Notes under the pieces: generated by a model
Database searches by the model: none
The model's input: only the letters and a program-made list of their open reading frames with translations
What the model was told of the DNA's origin: nothing
In this document: positions 8,254 to 17,251 of the stretch, piece by piece
Position numbering within the stretch: position 1 is the stretch's first letter
Layout of the letters: every line of letters begins with the position of its first letter
Assembly: GCF_002097715.1 (NCBI RefSeq)
Contig: NZ_CP020738.1
Location: 2,294,001-2,358,000 of the forward strand
Direction: 5' to 3'
Source: Burkholderia ubonensis subsp. mesacidophila
GTDB lineage: Bacteria > Pseudomonadota > Gammaproteobacteria > Burkholderiales > Burkholderiaceae
DNA length: 64,000 bases
Translations under genes and position numbers: made by a program

Positions 8254-11200
8254 CGGTTTTCTCCTTCGAGGGTGCCATGCTGCTCGCTCCAGACGGCCGG
8301 CGTGCCGCCCGCGAGCTTGCGGATCGCAACGTAGAACACCGGCGTCAGGAACAGCCCGAACAACGTGACGCCGAGCATCCCCGCGAACACGGTGACGCCG
8401 GTGGCCGCGCGCACTTCGCTGCCCGCGCCGCTGCCGATCAGCAGCGGCACCGAGCCGGCGATGAACGCAACCGACGTCATCACGATCGGGCGCAGCCGCA
8501 GCCGGCACGCTTCAAGTGCGGCCTCGACGGTCCCCTGCCCCTGGATCTCGAGCTCGCGCGCGAACTCGACGATCAGGATCGCGTTCTTGCACGCCAGCCC
8601 CATCAGCACGACGAGACCGACCTGCACGAACACGTTGTTGTCGCCGCCGGACAGCCACACGCCGAACAGCGCCGCGCACATGCACACCGGCACGATCAGG
8701 ATCACCGCGAGCGGCAGCGTCCAGCTTTCGTACAACGATGCGAGCACGAGGAACACCAGCATCACCGCGAGCGGGAACACGACGATCGCCGCGTTGCTCT
8801 GCGTGACCTGCTGGTAGCTGAGGTCGGTCCATTCGAGCGTGATGCCGGGCGGCAGCACGTCCTTCGCGATCTGCTCGAGCTTCGCGATCGCCTGCGCGGA
8901 CGACATCACCTTCGGGTCCGCGTCGCCGATCAGGTCCGCGGCCGGATAGCCGTTGTAGCGGACCACCGGATCCGGCCCGTAGGTCGGCTCGACGGTCACC
9001 ATCGAGCCGATCGGCACCATCTCGCCTTTCGCGTTGCGCGTGCGCAGGTTCGCGATGTCCTCCGCGGTCTGCCGATGACCGGCGTCCGCCTGCGCCATCA
9101 CGCGGTAGACGCGGCCGAACAGGTTGAAGTCGTTCACGTAGATCGAGCCGAGATAGACCTGCAGCGTGCTGAACAGGTCGGTCAGCGCGACGCCCTGCGC
9201 CTTCGCTTTCAGCCGGTCGACCTTCACTTCGAGCTGCGGGATGTTCGCCTGGTACGAGCTGACCGGATAGCGCATCCCCGGCGTCTTCGCGACGGCGGCC
9301 TGGAACGCGGTCAGCGCGTTCTGCAGCGCGCCGTAGCCGAGCCCCGCGCGATCCTCCAGGTACAGCGAATACCCCGACCCGTTGCCCAGCCCCTGGATCG
9401 GCGGCGGCATCATCGCGTAGGCGATGCCGCCATGGATCGCCGCGAACCGCGCACCCAGTTCGGCGTTGATCTGCGCGGCGCTGCGCTTGCGCTGGTCGAA
9501 CGGCTTGAGGATCACGTACGAGTTCGTGATGTTCGGCGTGTTCACGCCCTGCAGCGCGTTCAGGCCCGAGAAGCCCGCCACCATTTCGACGCCTTCGGTG
9601 CTGCGCGCGATCCGCGCCATCTCCTCCGCCACCGCGTTCGTGCGCGACAGCGACGCGCCTTCGGGCAGCTTCGCGCCGGCGAACAGGTACAGCTTGTCCT
9701 GGACCGGGATGAAGCCGCCGGGCACCGTGTTGAACAGCAGCGCCGTCGCCGCGAGCAGCGCCGCATAGACCGCGAACACCGCGCCGCGCCGCTTCAGCGT
9801 GCGGCCGACGACGCCGTGATAGCGGTCCGAGCTGCGCTCGAAGAAGCGGTTGAACGGACGGAACAGCCAGCCGAACGCACGGTCGAGCGCGCGCGCGAGT
9901 GCGTCCGGCGGCGCGCCGTGCGGCCGCAGCAGCTTCGCGGCGAGCGCGGGCGACAGCGTCAGCGAGTTGATCGCGGAGATCACCGTCGAGATCGCGATCG
10001 TCACCGCGAACTGCTTGTAGAACTGGCCGGTGACGCCCGACAGGAACGCCATCGGCACGAATACCGCGCACAGCACCAGCGCGATCGCGACGATCGGGCC
10101 CGACACCTCCTTCATCGCCTGGTGCGCGGCATCACGCGGGCTCAGCCCCTGCGCGATGTTGCGCTCCACGTTCTCGACCACGACGATCGCGTCGTCGACG
10201 ACGATCCCGATCGCCAGCACGAGCCCGAACAGCGTCAGCGTATTGATCGAATAGCCGAGCAGCAGCAGCAGCCACGCGAACGTGCCGACCACCGACACCG
10301 GCACCGCGACGAGCGGAATGATCGAGGCGCGCCACGTCTGCAGGAACAGGATCACGACGAACACGACCAGCACGACCGCCTCGATCAGCGTGTGCTGCAC
10401 CGCGCGGATCGATTCGCGCACGAACACCGTCGGGTCCCACACGGGCCGGTACGCGATGCCGGGCGGGAAGCGCTTCGACAGCTCGTCGAGCTTCGCGTAC
10501 ACCGCCTTCGCGACGTCGAGCGCGTTCGCGCCCGGCGACAGGAACACGCCGACCACCGCCGATTGCTTGTCGTTGAAGAACGACCGCAACGTGTAGTCGC
10601 CGGCGCCCAGTTCGAGCCGCGCGACGTCGGACAGCTTGACGACCTGGCCGTCGTCGCCGTTGCGCAGCACGATGTCGCCGAATTCCTGCACCGTGCGCAG
10701 CCGGCCGCGCACGTTGATCGACACGAGGAAGTCGGTCGCCTTCGGCGACGGCTCCGCGCCGAGCTGGCCCGCCGATACCTGCACGTTCTGCTCGCGCACC
10801 GCGGCAATCGCGTCGCTCGCGGTCAGCCCGCGCGACGCGAGCCGGTTCGGGTCGAGCCAGATCCGCATCGCATAGTCGCCGGAGCCGTATACGCCGACGT
10901 CGCCGATGCCGGTGATCCGCGACAGCTCGTCCTTCACGTTCAGCGTCAGGTAATTGCGCAGGTACAGCGAATCGCGGCTGCTGTCGGGCGAGTAGAGGCT
11001 CACGTACATCAGCGGCGTCGGCGACTGCTTCTGCGTCGTCACGCCGTACTGGCGCACCTCGTCGGGCAGTCGCGACAGCGCCTGGCTCACGCGGTTCTGC
11101 ACGCGCACCGCGGCCGTGTCCGGATCGACGCCCGGCACGAACGTGACGACCACCTGCAGGCTGCCGTCGGAGCCGGCCACCGACTTCATGTACATGATCC

Positions 11201-11426
11201 CTTCGACGCCGTTGATCGCTTCCTCGAGCGGTTCGGCGACCGATTCGGCGATGGCCTTCGGGTTCGCGCCCGGATACGTCGCGCGCACCACGACGCTCGG
11301 CGGCACCACTTCCGGATACTCGCCCGCGGGCAGCATCGGAACCGCGATCAGCCCGAGCGCGAAGATGACGATCGACAGCACGACCGCGAAGATCGGCCGG
11401 TCGATGAAGAAACGGGAGAAATCCAT
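8250..11426 (-). CDS. RND efflux pump inner-membrane permease (HAE1, MexF/BpeF-like)
   Basis: The 1058-residue protein starts MDFSRFFIDRPIFAVVLSIV, the classic HAE1 opening, and has the full twelve-helix, two-porter-loop architecture. The proton-relay pair of aspartates is in GIVVDDAIVVVENVERN (fourth helix). The sequence resembles MexF/BpeF-type pumps rather than AcrB proper. It uses the proton gradient to expel amphiphilic compounds, likely including redox-active ones given the SoxR context. It is the middle gene: 14 bases after the adaptor gene and overlapping the outer-membrane gene by four bases. Confidence 0.95.
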   Translation of the reverse strand: MDFSRFFIDRPIFAVVLSIVIFALGLIAVPMLPAGEYPEVVPPSVVVRATYPGANPKAIAESVAEPLEEAINGVEGIMYMKSVAGSDGSLQVVVTFVPGVDPDTAAVRVQNRVSQALSRLPDEVRQYGVTTQKQSPTPLMYVSLYSPDSSRDSLYLRNYLTLNVKDELSRITGIGDVGVYGSGDYAMRIWLDPNRLASRGLTASDAIAAVREQNVQVSAGQLGAEPSPKATDFLVSINVRGRLRTVQEFGDIVLRNGDDGQVVKLSDVARLELGAGDYTLRSFFNDKQSAVVGVFLSPGANALDVAKAVYAKLDELSKRFPPGIAYRPVWDPTVFVRESIRAVQHTLIEAVVLVVFVVILFLQTWRASIIPLVAVPVSVVGTFAWLLLLLGYSINTLTLFGLVLAIGIVVDDAIVVVENVERNIAQGLSPRDAAHQAMKEVSGPIVAIALVLCAVFVPMAFLSGVTGQFYKQFAVTIAISTVISAINSLTLSPALAAKLLRPHGAPPDALARALDRAFGWLFRPFNRFFERSSDRYHGVVGRTLKRRGAVFAVYAALLAATALLFNTVPGGFIPVQDKLYLFAGAKLPEGASLSRTNAVAEEMARIARSTEGVEMVAGFSGLNALQGVNTPNITNSYVILKPFDQRKRSAAQINAELGARFAAIHGGIAYAMMPPPIQGLGNGSGYSLYLEDRAGLGYGALQNALTAFQAAVAKTPGMRYPVSSYQANIPQLEVKVDRLKAKAQGVALTDLFSTLQVYLGSIYVNDFNLFGRVYRVMAQADAGHRQTAEDIANLRTRNAKGEMVPIGSMVTVEPTYGPDPVVRYNGYPAADLIGDADPKVMSSAQAIAKLEQIAKDVLPPGITLEWTDLSYQQVTQSNAAIVVFPLAVMLVFLVLASLYESWTLPLAVILIVPVCMCAALFGVWLSGGDNNVFVQVGLVVLMGLACKNAILIVEFARELEIQGQGTVEAALEACRLRLRPIVMTSVAFIAGSVPLLIGSGAGSEVRAATGVTVFAGMLGVTLFGLFLTPVFYVAIRKLAGGTPAVWSEQHGTLEGENR

Positions 11427-11440
11427 GCTGCGGCCTCCCG

Positions 11441-12607
11441 TTACCGCGCCGCGGGCGCGGCGGCTTCGACGGACGCGGCCAGCGTCTTCGGCTTCACCGG
11501 CGCGCCCGGATAGAAGACCCGCTGCACGCCGTCGACGATCACGCGATCGCCCGCCTTCAGCCCCTTCTCGACGATCCGCTCGCCGTCCAGCGCGCGGCCG
11601 ATCGTCACGTCGCGGCGCAGCGCCTTGTCGCCCGGGCCGACCACATAGACGTACTTGCGGTCCTGATCGGTCAGCACCGCCTTGTCGTCGACCAGCAGCG
11701 CGCCCTCGGCCCGGCCGCCGACGAGCTGCACGCGCGCATAGAGGCCCGGCGTGAACGTGCGGTCGGCATTGGCCAGGCGCACGCGCGCGCGGATCGTGCC
11801 GGTCGTCGAATCGAGCCGGTTATCGAGGAAGTCGACCGTGCCCGCGTGCGGGAAGCCCGTCTCGTTCGCGAGCCCGACGCGCACCGGATCGGCGCCGATC
11901 GCGCGATGCTTCGGATCGGTGCGCCGCGCGTTGTAGCGCAGGTAGCTCTGCTCGTCGCAATCGAAATACACATAGACAGGATCCTGCGATACGACCGTCG
12001 TGAGCAGCGTGTCGTCGGCGCGGGCGAGGTTGCCGACCGTCGCCATCGCGCGGCCGACGCGGCCGGAGATCGGCGCGCGCACCTCGGTAAAGCCGAGATT
12101 CAGCTGCGCATCGGCGACGGCGGCGTCGGCCGCCTGCAGGTCGGCGCGCGCCTGCGCGTCGGCGGCACGCGCGTTGTCGAGCTCCTCCTGCGACGTCGCG
12201 TGCGAATCGATCAGCGTCTGCACGCGCTTGAGCTGCACCTGTGCGAGACCGGCCGCCGCGCGGGCGCGCTGCCGCTGCGCGATCGCGCGGTCGAGCGCGA
12301 TCCGGTACGGGCGCGGATCGATCACGAACAGCACCGCGCCTTGCGGCACGAGGTCGCCCTCCTTGTAGGCGACGCGCTGCAGGTAGCCGCTCACGCGCGG
12401 CCTGAGCTCGACCGCGTCGACCGCCTCGACGCGGCCGTTGAATTCATCGGCAAGACGCACGGTGCGCGGCGCGATCGTCGCGACGCCGACTTCGGGGGGA
12501 GATTGGGCCGGCCGATCGCCGTTGCCGTCATGACAGCCGGACAACGCCAGCAGCAGCGCGCAGACGGCGCCCAGCGGCGCCGTCCTGGGTACGGGAAAAG
12601 AGAGCAT
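11441..12607 (-). CDS. RND efflux periplasmic adaptor (membrane fusion protein)
   Basis: The 388-residue protein is a lipoprotein (lipobox LSGC near residues 22-25). The fusion-protein layout follows: LRPRVSGYLQRVAYKEGDLVPQGAVLF lipoyl half, an alpha-hairpin of about residues 105-165 (RARAAAGLAQVQLKRVQTLI), the second lipoyl half with EVRAPISGRVGRA, a beta-barrel domain and a membrane-proximal C-terminus. It bridges the RND permease and outer-membrane channel. It is the first gene of the operon, with its promoter at 12638-12668. Confidence 0.94.
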   Translation of the reverse strand: MLSFPVPRTAPLGAVCALLLALSGCHDGNGDRPAQSPPEVGVATIAPRTVRLADEFNGRVEAVDAVELRPRVSGYLQRVAYKEGDLVPQGAVLFVIDPRPYRIALDRAIAQRQRARAAAGLAQVQLKRVQTLIDSHATSQEELDNARAADAQARADLQAADAAVADAQLNLGFTEVRAPISGRVGRAMATVGNLARADDTLLTTVVSQDPVYVYFDCDEQSYLRYNARRTDPKHRAIGADPVRVGLANETGFPHAGTVDFLDNRLDSTTGTIRARVRLANADRTFTPGLYARVQLVGGRAEGALLVDDKAVLTDQDRKYVYVVGPGDKALRRDVTIGRALDGERIVEKGLKAGDRVIVDGVQRVFYPGAPVKPKTLAASVEAAAPAAR

Positions 12608-12637
12608 GGAGCCTCGCGGTACGTTAAACTGCCGCGT

Positions 12638-12668
12638 AGCTTAAAAGTTGAAGTTAACTTTAAGTCAA
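12638..12668 (-). promoter_or_regulatory. SoxR-type promoter and SoxR box of the RND operon
   Basis: On the minus strand TTGACT (complement of 12663-12668) and TAAGCT (complement of 12638-12643) are separated by 19 bases, the overlong spacer characteristic of MerR/SoxR-activated promoters. Inside the spacer the core AAGTTAACTT (12651-12660) is a perfect palindrome. The wider site 12647-12664 resembles the SoxR box consensus (CCTCAAGTTAACTTGAGG), matching 13 of 18 positions. The transcription start would lie about 25 bases before the adaptor ATG. The same site lies about 25 bases before the soxR ATG. Confidence 0.8.
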
Positions 12669-12686
12669 GTTTTCCAGGAGGACGTC

Positions 12687-13166
12687 ATGGGTACTGCGGA
12701 AGAGTCGAAAGGGCCGTTGCTGTCGATCCGCGAAGTCGCCGCGCGCAGCGGCGTGCCGGCATCGACGCTGCGCTTCTACGAATCGCGCGGCCTCATCAAG
12801 TCGCACCGCAGCGGCTCGAGCCATCGCCAGTATTCGCGCTCGGTGCTGCGCCTGATCGCGTTCATCGTGTTTGCGCAGAAGATCGGCTATTCGCTCGACG
12901 AGATCGCCGAACAGCTCGTGAGCCTGCCGGAAGACACGGCACCGACCAACAAGGACTGGCAACGGCTGTCGCGCGGGTGGAAGCAGCGGGTTGCGAACCG
13001 GATCGAGGAACTGCAGCGGCTCTACATCAACCTCGACGAATGCATCGGGTGCGGCTGCCTGTCGCTGAAGCACTGCAAGCTGACCAACCCCGAGGATCGC
13101 GCAGGCCGCAACGGGCCCGGCGCGCGACGCTGGCTCGGCGACCCGCCGCCCACCGACCTCGACTGA
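12687..13166 (+). CDS. soxR: Redox-sensing MerR-family activator SoxR
   Basis: The 159-residue product has a MerR helix-turn-helix (LSIREVAARSGVPASTLRFYE, residues 12-32), a dimerisation helix, and the SoxR [2Fe-2S] ligands Cys119, Cys122, Cys124 and Cys130 in CIGCGCLSLKHC. Oxidation of the cluster by redox-cycling agents or nitric oxide turns SoxR into an activator. AGGAGG five bases before the ATG at 12687 decides the start; an in-frame ATG at 12648 lies inside the operator. It is divergent from the RND operon, and there is no soxS. This matches non-enteric bacteria, where SoxR controls efflux pumps directly. Confidence 0.95.
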   Translation: MGTAEESKGPLLSIREVAARSGVPASTLRFYESRGLIKSHRSGSSHRQYSRSVLRLIAFIVFAQKIGYSLDEIAEQLVSLPEDTAPTNKDWQRLSRGWKQRVANRIEELQRLYINLDECIGCGCLSLKHCKLTNPEDRAGRNGPGARRWLGDPPPTDLD

Positions 13167-13242
13167 CGCGCTGCGCGAACCCGAGCGCAACGCAGTCCGC
13201 GAACCGGGGCTCGCGCTGGCGACGTGACCGCATGCGCGGCGC

Positions 13243-13893
13243 TCAGTCGCCGAGGATGTTGAGCGCGACGGCAAGCACGGCCTGCTTGAACTCGAGCTGC
13301 CGCGTGGGCAGCGACGTGAATTCCAGCATCATGTGGCTGTACGAGACCGTCGTGCCGATCGCGCTCGCGAGCATGAAGAACAACACATTGGGGTCCGCGG
13401 CGCGAATCTCGCCGGCCTCCACCGCCTCCGCCAGCAGCGGAAACATCGCCTCGTGAAACGGGCGCACGAGCCGCTCCTGCAGCCGGTCGAGCCGCCCACC
13501 CTCCTCGGTCGCCGCCGTCGAGAAGAACATGCCCATGTCGGGCTCGCCGAACTCGTGCTCGACGCACAGCTCGATCGCGCGCCGCACGCGGTCGCGGTGC
13601 GCCAGCGACGACGTGCGCAGCGCGTGCATCGCGTCGAACATCGGCTCGGCCAGCTCGACGATCTGCTCGACGACGGCCAGCCACAACGTTTCCTTCGTGC
13701 CGAAATGATGGGCGATCAGCGCCGCGTCGACGCTCAGTTCCCGCGCGACTTCCCGCACGCTCGTCGCGTCGTAGCCGCGCTTCGCGAACGTGCGGCGCGC
13801 GGCCCGCAATATCACGTCCGGACCGACGGACGCACCCGCCAGCGGCCGCCCGCGCGTACGCCGCGACGGTGCGCGCTCAGTGACTTCAGCCAC
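13243..13893 (-). CDS. TetR-family transcriptional regulator
   Basis: The product has a TetR N-terminal domain: ILRAARRTFAKRGYDATSVREVARELSVDAALIAHHFGTKE, with the recognition helix near residues 45-60, and a C-terminal ligand/dimer domain of about 150 residues. GTG at 13893 is preferred (216 residues) because GGGAGCAGGAAAAC lies just upstream; ATG codons at 13923 and 13953 are in frame but lack a binding site. It is divergent from the NADH dehydrogenase-like gene, and the palindrome at 14021-14034 is a likely operator for it. The inducer is unknown. Confidence 0.88.
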   Translation of the reverse strand: MAEVTERAPSRRTRGRPLAGASVGPDVILRAARRTFAKRGYDATSVREVARELSVDAALIAHHFGTKETLWLAVVEQIVELAEPMFDAMHALRTSSLAHRDRVRRAIELCVEHEFGEPDMGMFFSTAATEEGGRLDRLQERLVRPFHEAMFPLLAEAVEAGEIRAADPNVLFFMLASAIGTTVSYSHMMLEFTSLPTRQLEFKQAVLAVALNILGD

Positions 13894-13980
13894 GTTTTCC
13901 TGCTCCCATTGAATGCTTCGCATGCCCGTATTCAGGCCCCGATTTTGCGTCATCGGAACCGGCTGGCCTGCCCGGCTGCG

Positions 13981-14010
13981 TTGACACGCAAGGCGGGGAA
14001 GCGCTAGGAT
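13981..14010 (+). promoter_or_regulatory. Sigma-70-type promoter of the NADH dehydrogenase-like gene
   Basis: A perfect -35 TTGACA (13981-13986) is followed after 18 bases by TAGGAT (14005-14010). The start point would fall near 14017, just ahead of the palindrome at 14021-14034 and about 25 bases before the ATG at 14042. Confidence 0.65.
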
Positions 14011-14020
14011 CATACCTTAT

Positions 14021-14034
14021 TCATCACGTGATGA
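14021..14034. promoter_or_regulatory. Palindromic operator candidate TCATCACGTGATGA
   Basis: TCATCACGTGATGA is a perfect 14-base palindrome just downstream of the predicted transcription start of the dehydrogenase gene, with partial symmetry beyond it. Its position would let a bound repressor block transcription, and the divergent TetR gene is the obvious candidate. Binding is inferred, not shown. Confidence 0.6.
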
Positions 14035-14041
14035 TTTAACA

Positions 14042-15343
14042 ATGTTTACACTATCCGACCCCGTCCGTATCGTCATCGTCGGCGGCGGCATCGCCGGATT
14101 GCAGCTCGCGACCCGCCTGGGCGAGCGGCTCGGCAAGTCCGGACGCGCGCAGGTCACGGTCATCGACCGCAGCCCGACGCACGTGTGGAAGCCGATGCTG
14201 CACACGATCGCGGCCGGCACGCGCGATGTCCAGCAACAGCAGGTGATCTTCCTCGCCCACGCCCGCGAGCACGGCTACGCGTACCAGCCTGGCGAACTTC
14301 AGGGGCTCGATCGCGCGCGGCAGCGCGTGCGGCTCGGCGAGATCCGCTCGCAGGACGGGGCATTGGTGCTCGAAGCGCGCGAACTCGAATACGACGTGCT
14401 GATCCTCGCGCTCGGCAGCCAGGCCAACGATTTCGGCGTGCCGGGCGTGCGCGAGCACTGCTACTTCATCGACAGTCAGCGGCAGGCCGAAACCTTCAAC
14501 GAAGCGTTGCGGATGCGCGTATTCCGCAGCGTCGCGCGCGACGAGCCGTTCCGTGTCGCGATCGTCGGCGCGGGCGCGACGGGCGTGGAACTCGCGGCGG
14601 AACTGAGCCGGCTGCTGGAAGTGGCGCAAGCATACGGCGACGCGACGGTGCGCGAGCGGCTGCGGCTCACGCTGCTCGAAAGCGGCCCGCGCATCCTCGC
14701 CGCATTTCCGCCGAGGATTTCCGCGTCCGCGCAGCGGCGGCTCGAACAGATCGGCTTTCATGTGCTGACGTCGACGCGCGTGACGTCGGCCGACGCGCAC
14801 GGCTTCCACCATGGCGACGGTGCGTTCGCGAAAGCGGACCTGATGGTCTGGGCGGCCGGCGTGAAGGCGCCCGATTTCATGCAGGCGCTGGGCGGGCTCG
14901 ACACGAACCGCGCGAACCAGATCGTCGTCGGGCCCACGCTGCAGGCGACGGGCGACGCGCGCGTGTTCGCGATCGGCGATTGCGCGAGCCTGCTGCCCGA
15001 CGGCCACGAGCGGCCGCTGCCGCCCACCGCGCAGGTCGCGACGCAGCAAGCCGAGCATCTTGCGAAGCACCTGCCCGCGTGGCTCGACGGCAAGCCGATG
15101 CCCGCCTTCGCGTTCCACGATTTCGGCGCGCTCGTGTCGATCAGCGACTACGACGCGTTCGGCACGCTCGGGCAATTCGGCTTCTTCCGCGGCGGCTTCA
15201 TCCAGGGGCGGCTCGCGCAGTTCAGCCACCTGATGCTGTACCGCCGTCACCAGCAGGCGCTGCACGGTTTCTCCAAGGCCACGCTGCTGTGGATCGCGGA
15301 ACGGATCAACGGCTGCGTGCAGCCTCGCATCCGCCTGTCGTGA
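14042..15343 (+). CDS. NAD(P)/FAD-dependent oxidoreductase, type II NADH dehydrogenase-like
   Basis: The 433-residue product has an N-terminal FAD-binding motif (RIVIVGGGIAGLQLATRLG), a second Rossmann motif for NAD(P)H (RVAIVGAGATGVELAAELS, near residue 174), and FAIGDCASL, the GD motif contacting FAD. The C-terminus has an amphipathic segment, as in Ndh enzymes that bind the membrane face and pass electrons from NADH to quinone without pumping protons. It is probably repressed by the divergent TetR protein, so it may serve conditional NADH disposal. An alternative is another member of the pyridine nucleotide-disulphide oxidoreductase family. Confidence 0.87.
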   Translation: MFTLSDPVRIVIVGGGIAGLQLATRLGERLGKSGRAQVTVIDRSPTHVWKPMLHTIAAGTRDVQQQQVIFLAHAREHGYAYQPGELQGLDRARQRVRLGEIRSQDGALVLEARELEYDVLILALGSQANDFGVPGVREHCYFIDSQRQAETFNEALRMRVFRSVARDEPFRVAIVGAGATGVELAAELSRLLEVAQAYGDATVRERLRLTLLESGPRILAAFPPRISASAQRRLEQIGFHVLTSTRVTSADAHGFHHGDGAFAKADLMVWAAGVKAPDFMQALGGLDTNRANQIVVGPTLQATGDARVFAIGDCASLLPDGHERPLPPTAQVATQQAEHLAKHLPAWLDGKPMPAFAFHDFGALVSISDYDAFGTLGQFGFFRGGFIQGRLAQFSHLMLYRRHQQALHGFSKATLLWIAERINGCVQPRIRLS

Positions 15344-15387
15344 TGCCGCGCGTCGCGGCATCGCGTAACGTTTCGAGGAAATCAGAC

Positions 15388-15774
15388 ATGAACGACAGCG
15401 CAGCGCCCTGGCTCAGGACCGTCGCCGCGATCGGCAGCTTCGACATGCCGGGCGCGCCCCGCCGACGCAGCACCACGCGCGACCGGCTGCCGTCGTGGGA
15501 CGCGGCGAGCCGGCCGACGATCAGCGTGCTCGAACGTCCGACGCCCGACACCGTGATGATTTCGTGGTGCGACGCATGCACCGGGCACTACGGCTACCAG
15601 AAGTGGCGGCTGCTCACGACGCGGCGGCGCGGCACCTGTGCGCTGTCGGGACGGCCGATCGAGATCGGCGACAGCGTGTATTCGCCGCAACTGCTGGGAT
15701 CGACGCCGGGCAACGCCGCCGCGATGGTGCTGGCGACGTGCATCGATGCGGCCCGGGCCGCCGAGGCGGCCTGA
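15388..15774 (+). CDS. DUF3331 domain protein
   Basis: The 128-residue product contains the DUF3331 pattern: TPDTVMISWCDACTGHYGYQKW, then GTCALSGRPIEIGDSVYSP and NAAAMVLATC near the C-terminus. The conserved Cys residues around WCDAC and CALSG suggest a small zinc- or redox-related fold, but no function is known. It is found mainly in Burkholderia and relatives. CGAGGAAATCAGAC precedes the ATG. It follows the dehydrogenase gene by 44 bases on the same strand and may be cotranscribed. Confidence 0.75.
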   Translation: MNDSAAPWLRTVAAIGSFDMPGAPRRRSTTRDRLPSWDAASRPTISVLERPTPDTVMISWCDACTGHYGYQKWRLLTTRRRGTCALSGRPIEIGDSVYSPQLLGSTPGNAAAMVLATCIDAARAAEAA

Positions 15775-15776
15775 GT

Positions 15777-17105
15777 TCAGGCAGCGGTGACACGATCGGC
15801 GTCACGAGCCGGCTCGTTCATCTGCTTTTCGGCTTCGGCATCCAGCCGCGCCGCATTCGCTTCGGCCTCGGCTTCCGACATCAGCGCACCTTCCCACTTC
15901 GCGACCACCGCGCTGGCGATCGAGTTGCCCACCGCGTTCGTGGCCGAGCGCCCCATGTCGAGGAACGCGTCGACGCCGAGGATCAGCAGCAGCCCCGCTT
16001 CCGGAATGTCGAACTGGTGCAGGGTCGCCGCGATCACGACGAGCGACGCGCGCGGCACGCCGGCCATCCCCTTCGACGTCAGCATCAGGATCAGCAGCAT
16101 CGTGACCTGCGTGCCGAGCGACAAGTGAATGCCGTATGCCTGCGCGATGAACAGCGACGCGAACGTGCAGTACATCATCGAGCCATCGAGGTTGAACGAA
16201 TAACCCATCGGCATCACGAAGCTCGAGATCTTGCGCCGGACGCCGAAACGGTCGAGCGCGTCGAGGATCTTCGGATACGCGGCTTCCGAGCTCGCGGTTG
16301 CGAACGACAGCATGAACGCTTCCTTGATCAGCACGAGCAGCCTGAACACGCGACGGCCGAGGAACAACAGCCCGGCGGCGACGAGCGCGCTCCACAGCAG
16401 GAACAGGCTCACGTAGAAGTCCCCCATGAACACCGCGAATTTCAGCAGGATCGACAGGCCGTTGATCGCGACGGTCGACGCCATCGCCGCCAGCACCGCG
16501 AGCGGCGCAAGCTTCATCACATAGCCGGTGATCCTGAGCATCACGTGCGCGAGCTGGTCGATCGCCGCGACGAGGATCCTGGCGCGTTCGCCGAGCCCCG
16601 CGAGCGCGACGCCGAAGAACATCGAGAACACGACGATCTGCAGGATCTCGTTGTTCGCCATCGCCTCGGCGAACGACTTCGGCACCATGTGACCCACGAA
16701 ATCCTTCAACGTGAACCTGGAGGTCGCGAGATGCGCGGACGCACCGATATCCGGCAGCGGCAGCCCGAGGCTCTCGCCGGGCCGCAGCAGGTTCGCCATC
16801 AGCAGCCCGAGCAGCAGCGAAATCAGCGACGCGGTGACGAACCAGCCCAGCGCCTTCACGAACACGCGCCCCACGGACGACGCGTCGCCCATGTGCGCGA
16901 TGCCGACGACCAGCGTCGAGAACACCAGCGGACCGATCACCATCTTGATCAGACGCAGGAACACGTCGGACACCAGCGAGATGTAGCCGGCGATCTCCTC
17001 CGCGGACTGCTTGTCCGGGAACTGCGTATGGATCATGTAGCCGATCAGGATGCCGGCCGCCATCGCGAGCAGGATCCAGCCTGCCGCGGACATTCGTTTG
17101 TTCAT
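15777..17105 (-). CDS. Dicarboxylate/amino acid:cation symporter (GltP/DctA family)
   Basis: The 442-residue protein has the DAACS fold: eight membrane helices with two re-entrant hairpins. The first hairpin contains SSEAAYPKILDAL, then GYSFNLDGSMMY and LILGVDAFLDMGRSATNAVGNSIASAVV, matching the substrate-binding core of GltP/DctA. It imports glutamate, aspartate or C4-dicarboxylates with protons or sodium. The start at 17105 is the first Met of the canonical N-terminal helix. The gene follows gamma-glutamyltransferase (146 bases apart, same strand), which would release glutamate in the periplasm, so glutamate is a reasonable substrate. Confidence 0.9.
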   Translation of the reverse strand: MNKRMSAAGWILLAMAAGILIGYMIHTQFPDKQSAEEIAGYISLVSDVFLRLIKMVIGPLVFSTLVVGIAHMGDASSVGRVFVKALGWFVTASLISLLLGLLMANLLRPGESLGLPLPDIGASAHLATSRFTLKDFVGHMVPKSFAEAMANNEILQIVVFSMFFGVALAGLGERARILVAAIDQLAHVMLRITGYVMKLAPLAVLAAMASTVAINGLSILLKFAVFMGDFYVSLFLLWSALVAAGLLFLGRRVFRLLVLIKEAFMLSFATASSEAAYPKILDALDRFGVRRKISSFVMPMGYSFNLDGSMMYCTFASLFIAQAYGIHLSLGTQVTMLLILMLTSKGMAGVPRASLVVIAATLHQFDIPEAGLLLILGVDAFLDMGRSATNAVGNSIASAVVAKWEGALMSEAEAEANAARLDAEAEKQMNEPARDADRVTAA

Positions 17106-17251
17106 GGCGAGATTCGGCGCACGTGACGGCGCCGCAAGGATGAAGATGAAATGGCGCGCCCCATGCCGTGCGATGGGACGCGCGTTGCGAACGGGTTGAG
17201 CCGTCGTGAACGGCGCGCGCCGAACCGGCGGTCCGGCGCCGGGCGCCTGGG

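Noticed and set aside
8277..11513. Long open frame of about 1078 codons on the plus strand opposite the RND permease
   Set aside because: It mirrors the RND gene, is extremely rich in Arg and His, and has no domain; it is a GC-driven antisense frame.
12648..12686. Upstream ATG for soxR
   Set aside because: It lies inside the SoxR operator and lacks a ribosome binding site; AGGAGG supports 12687.
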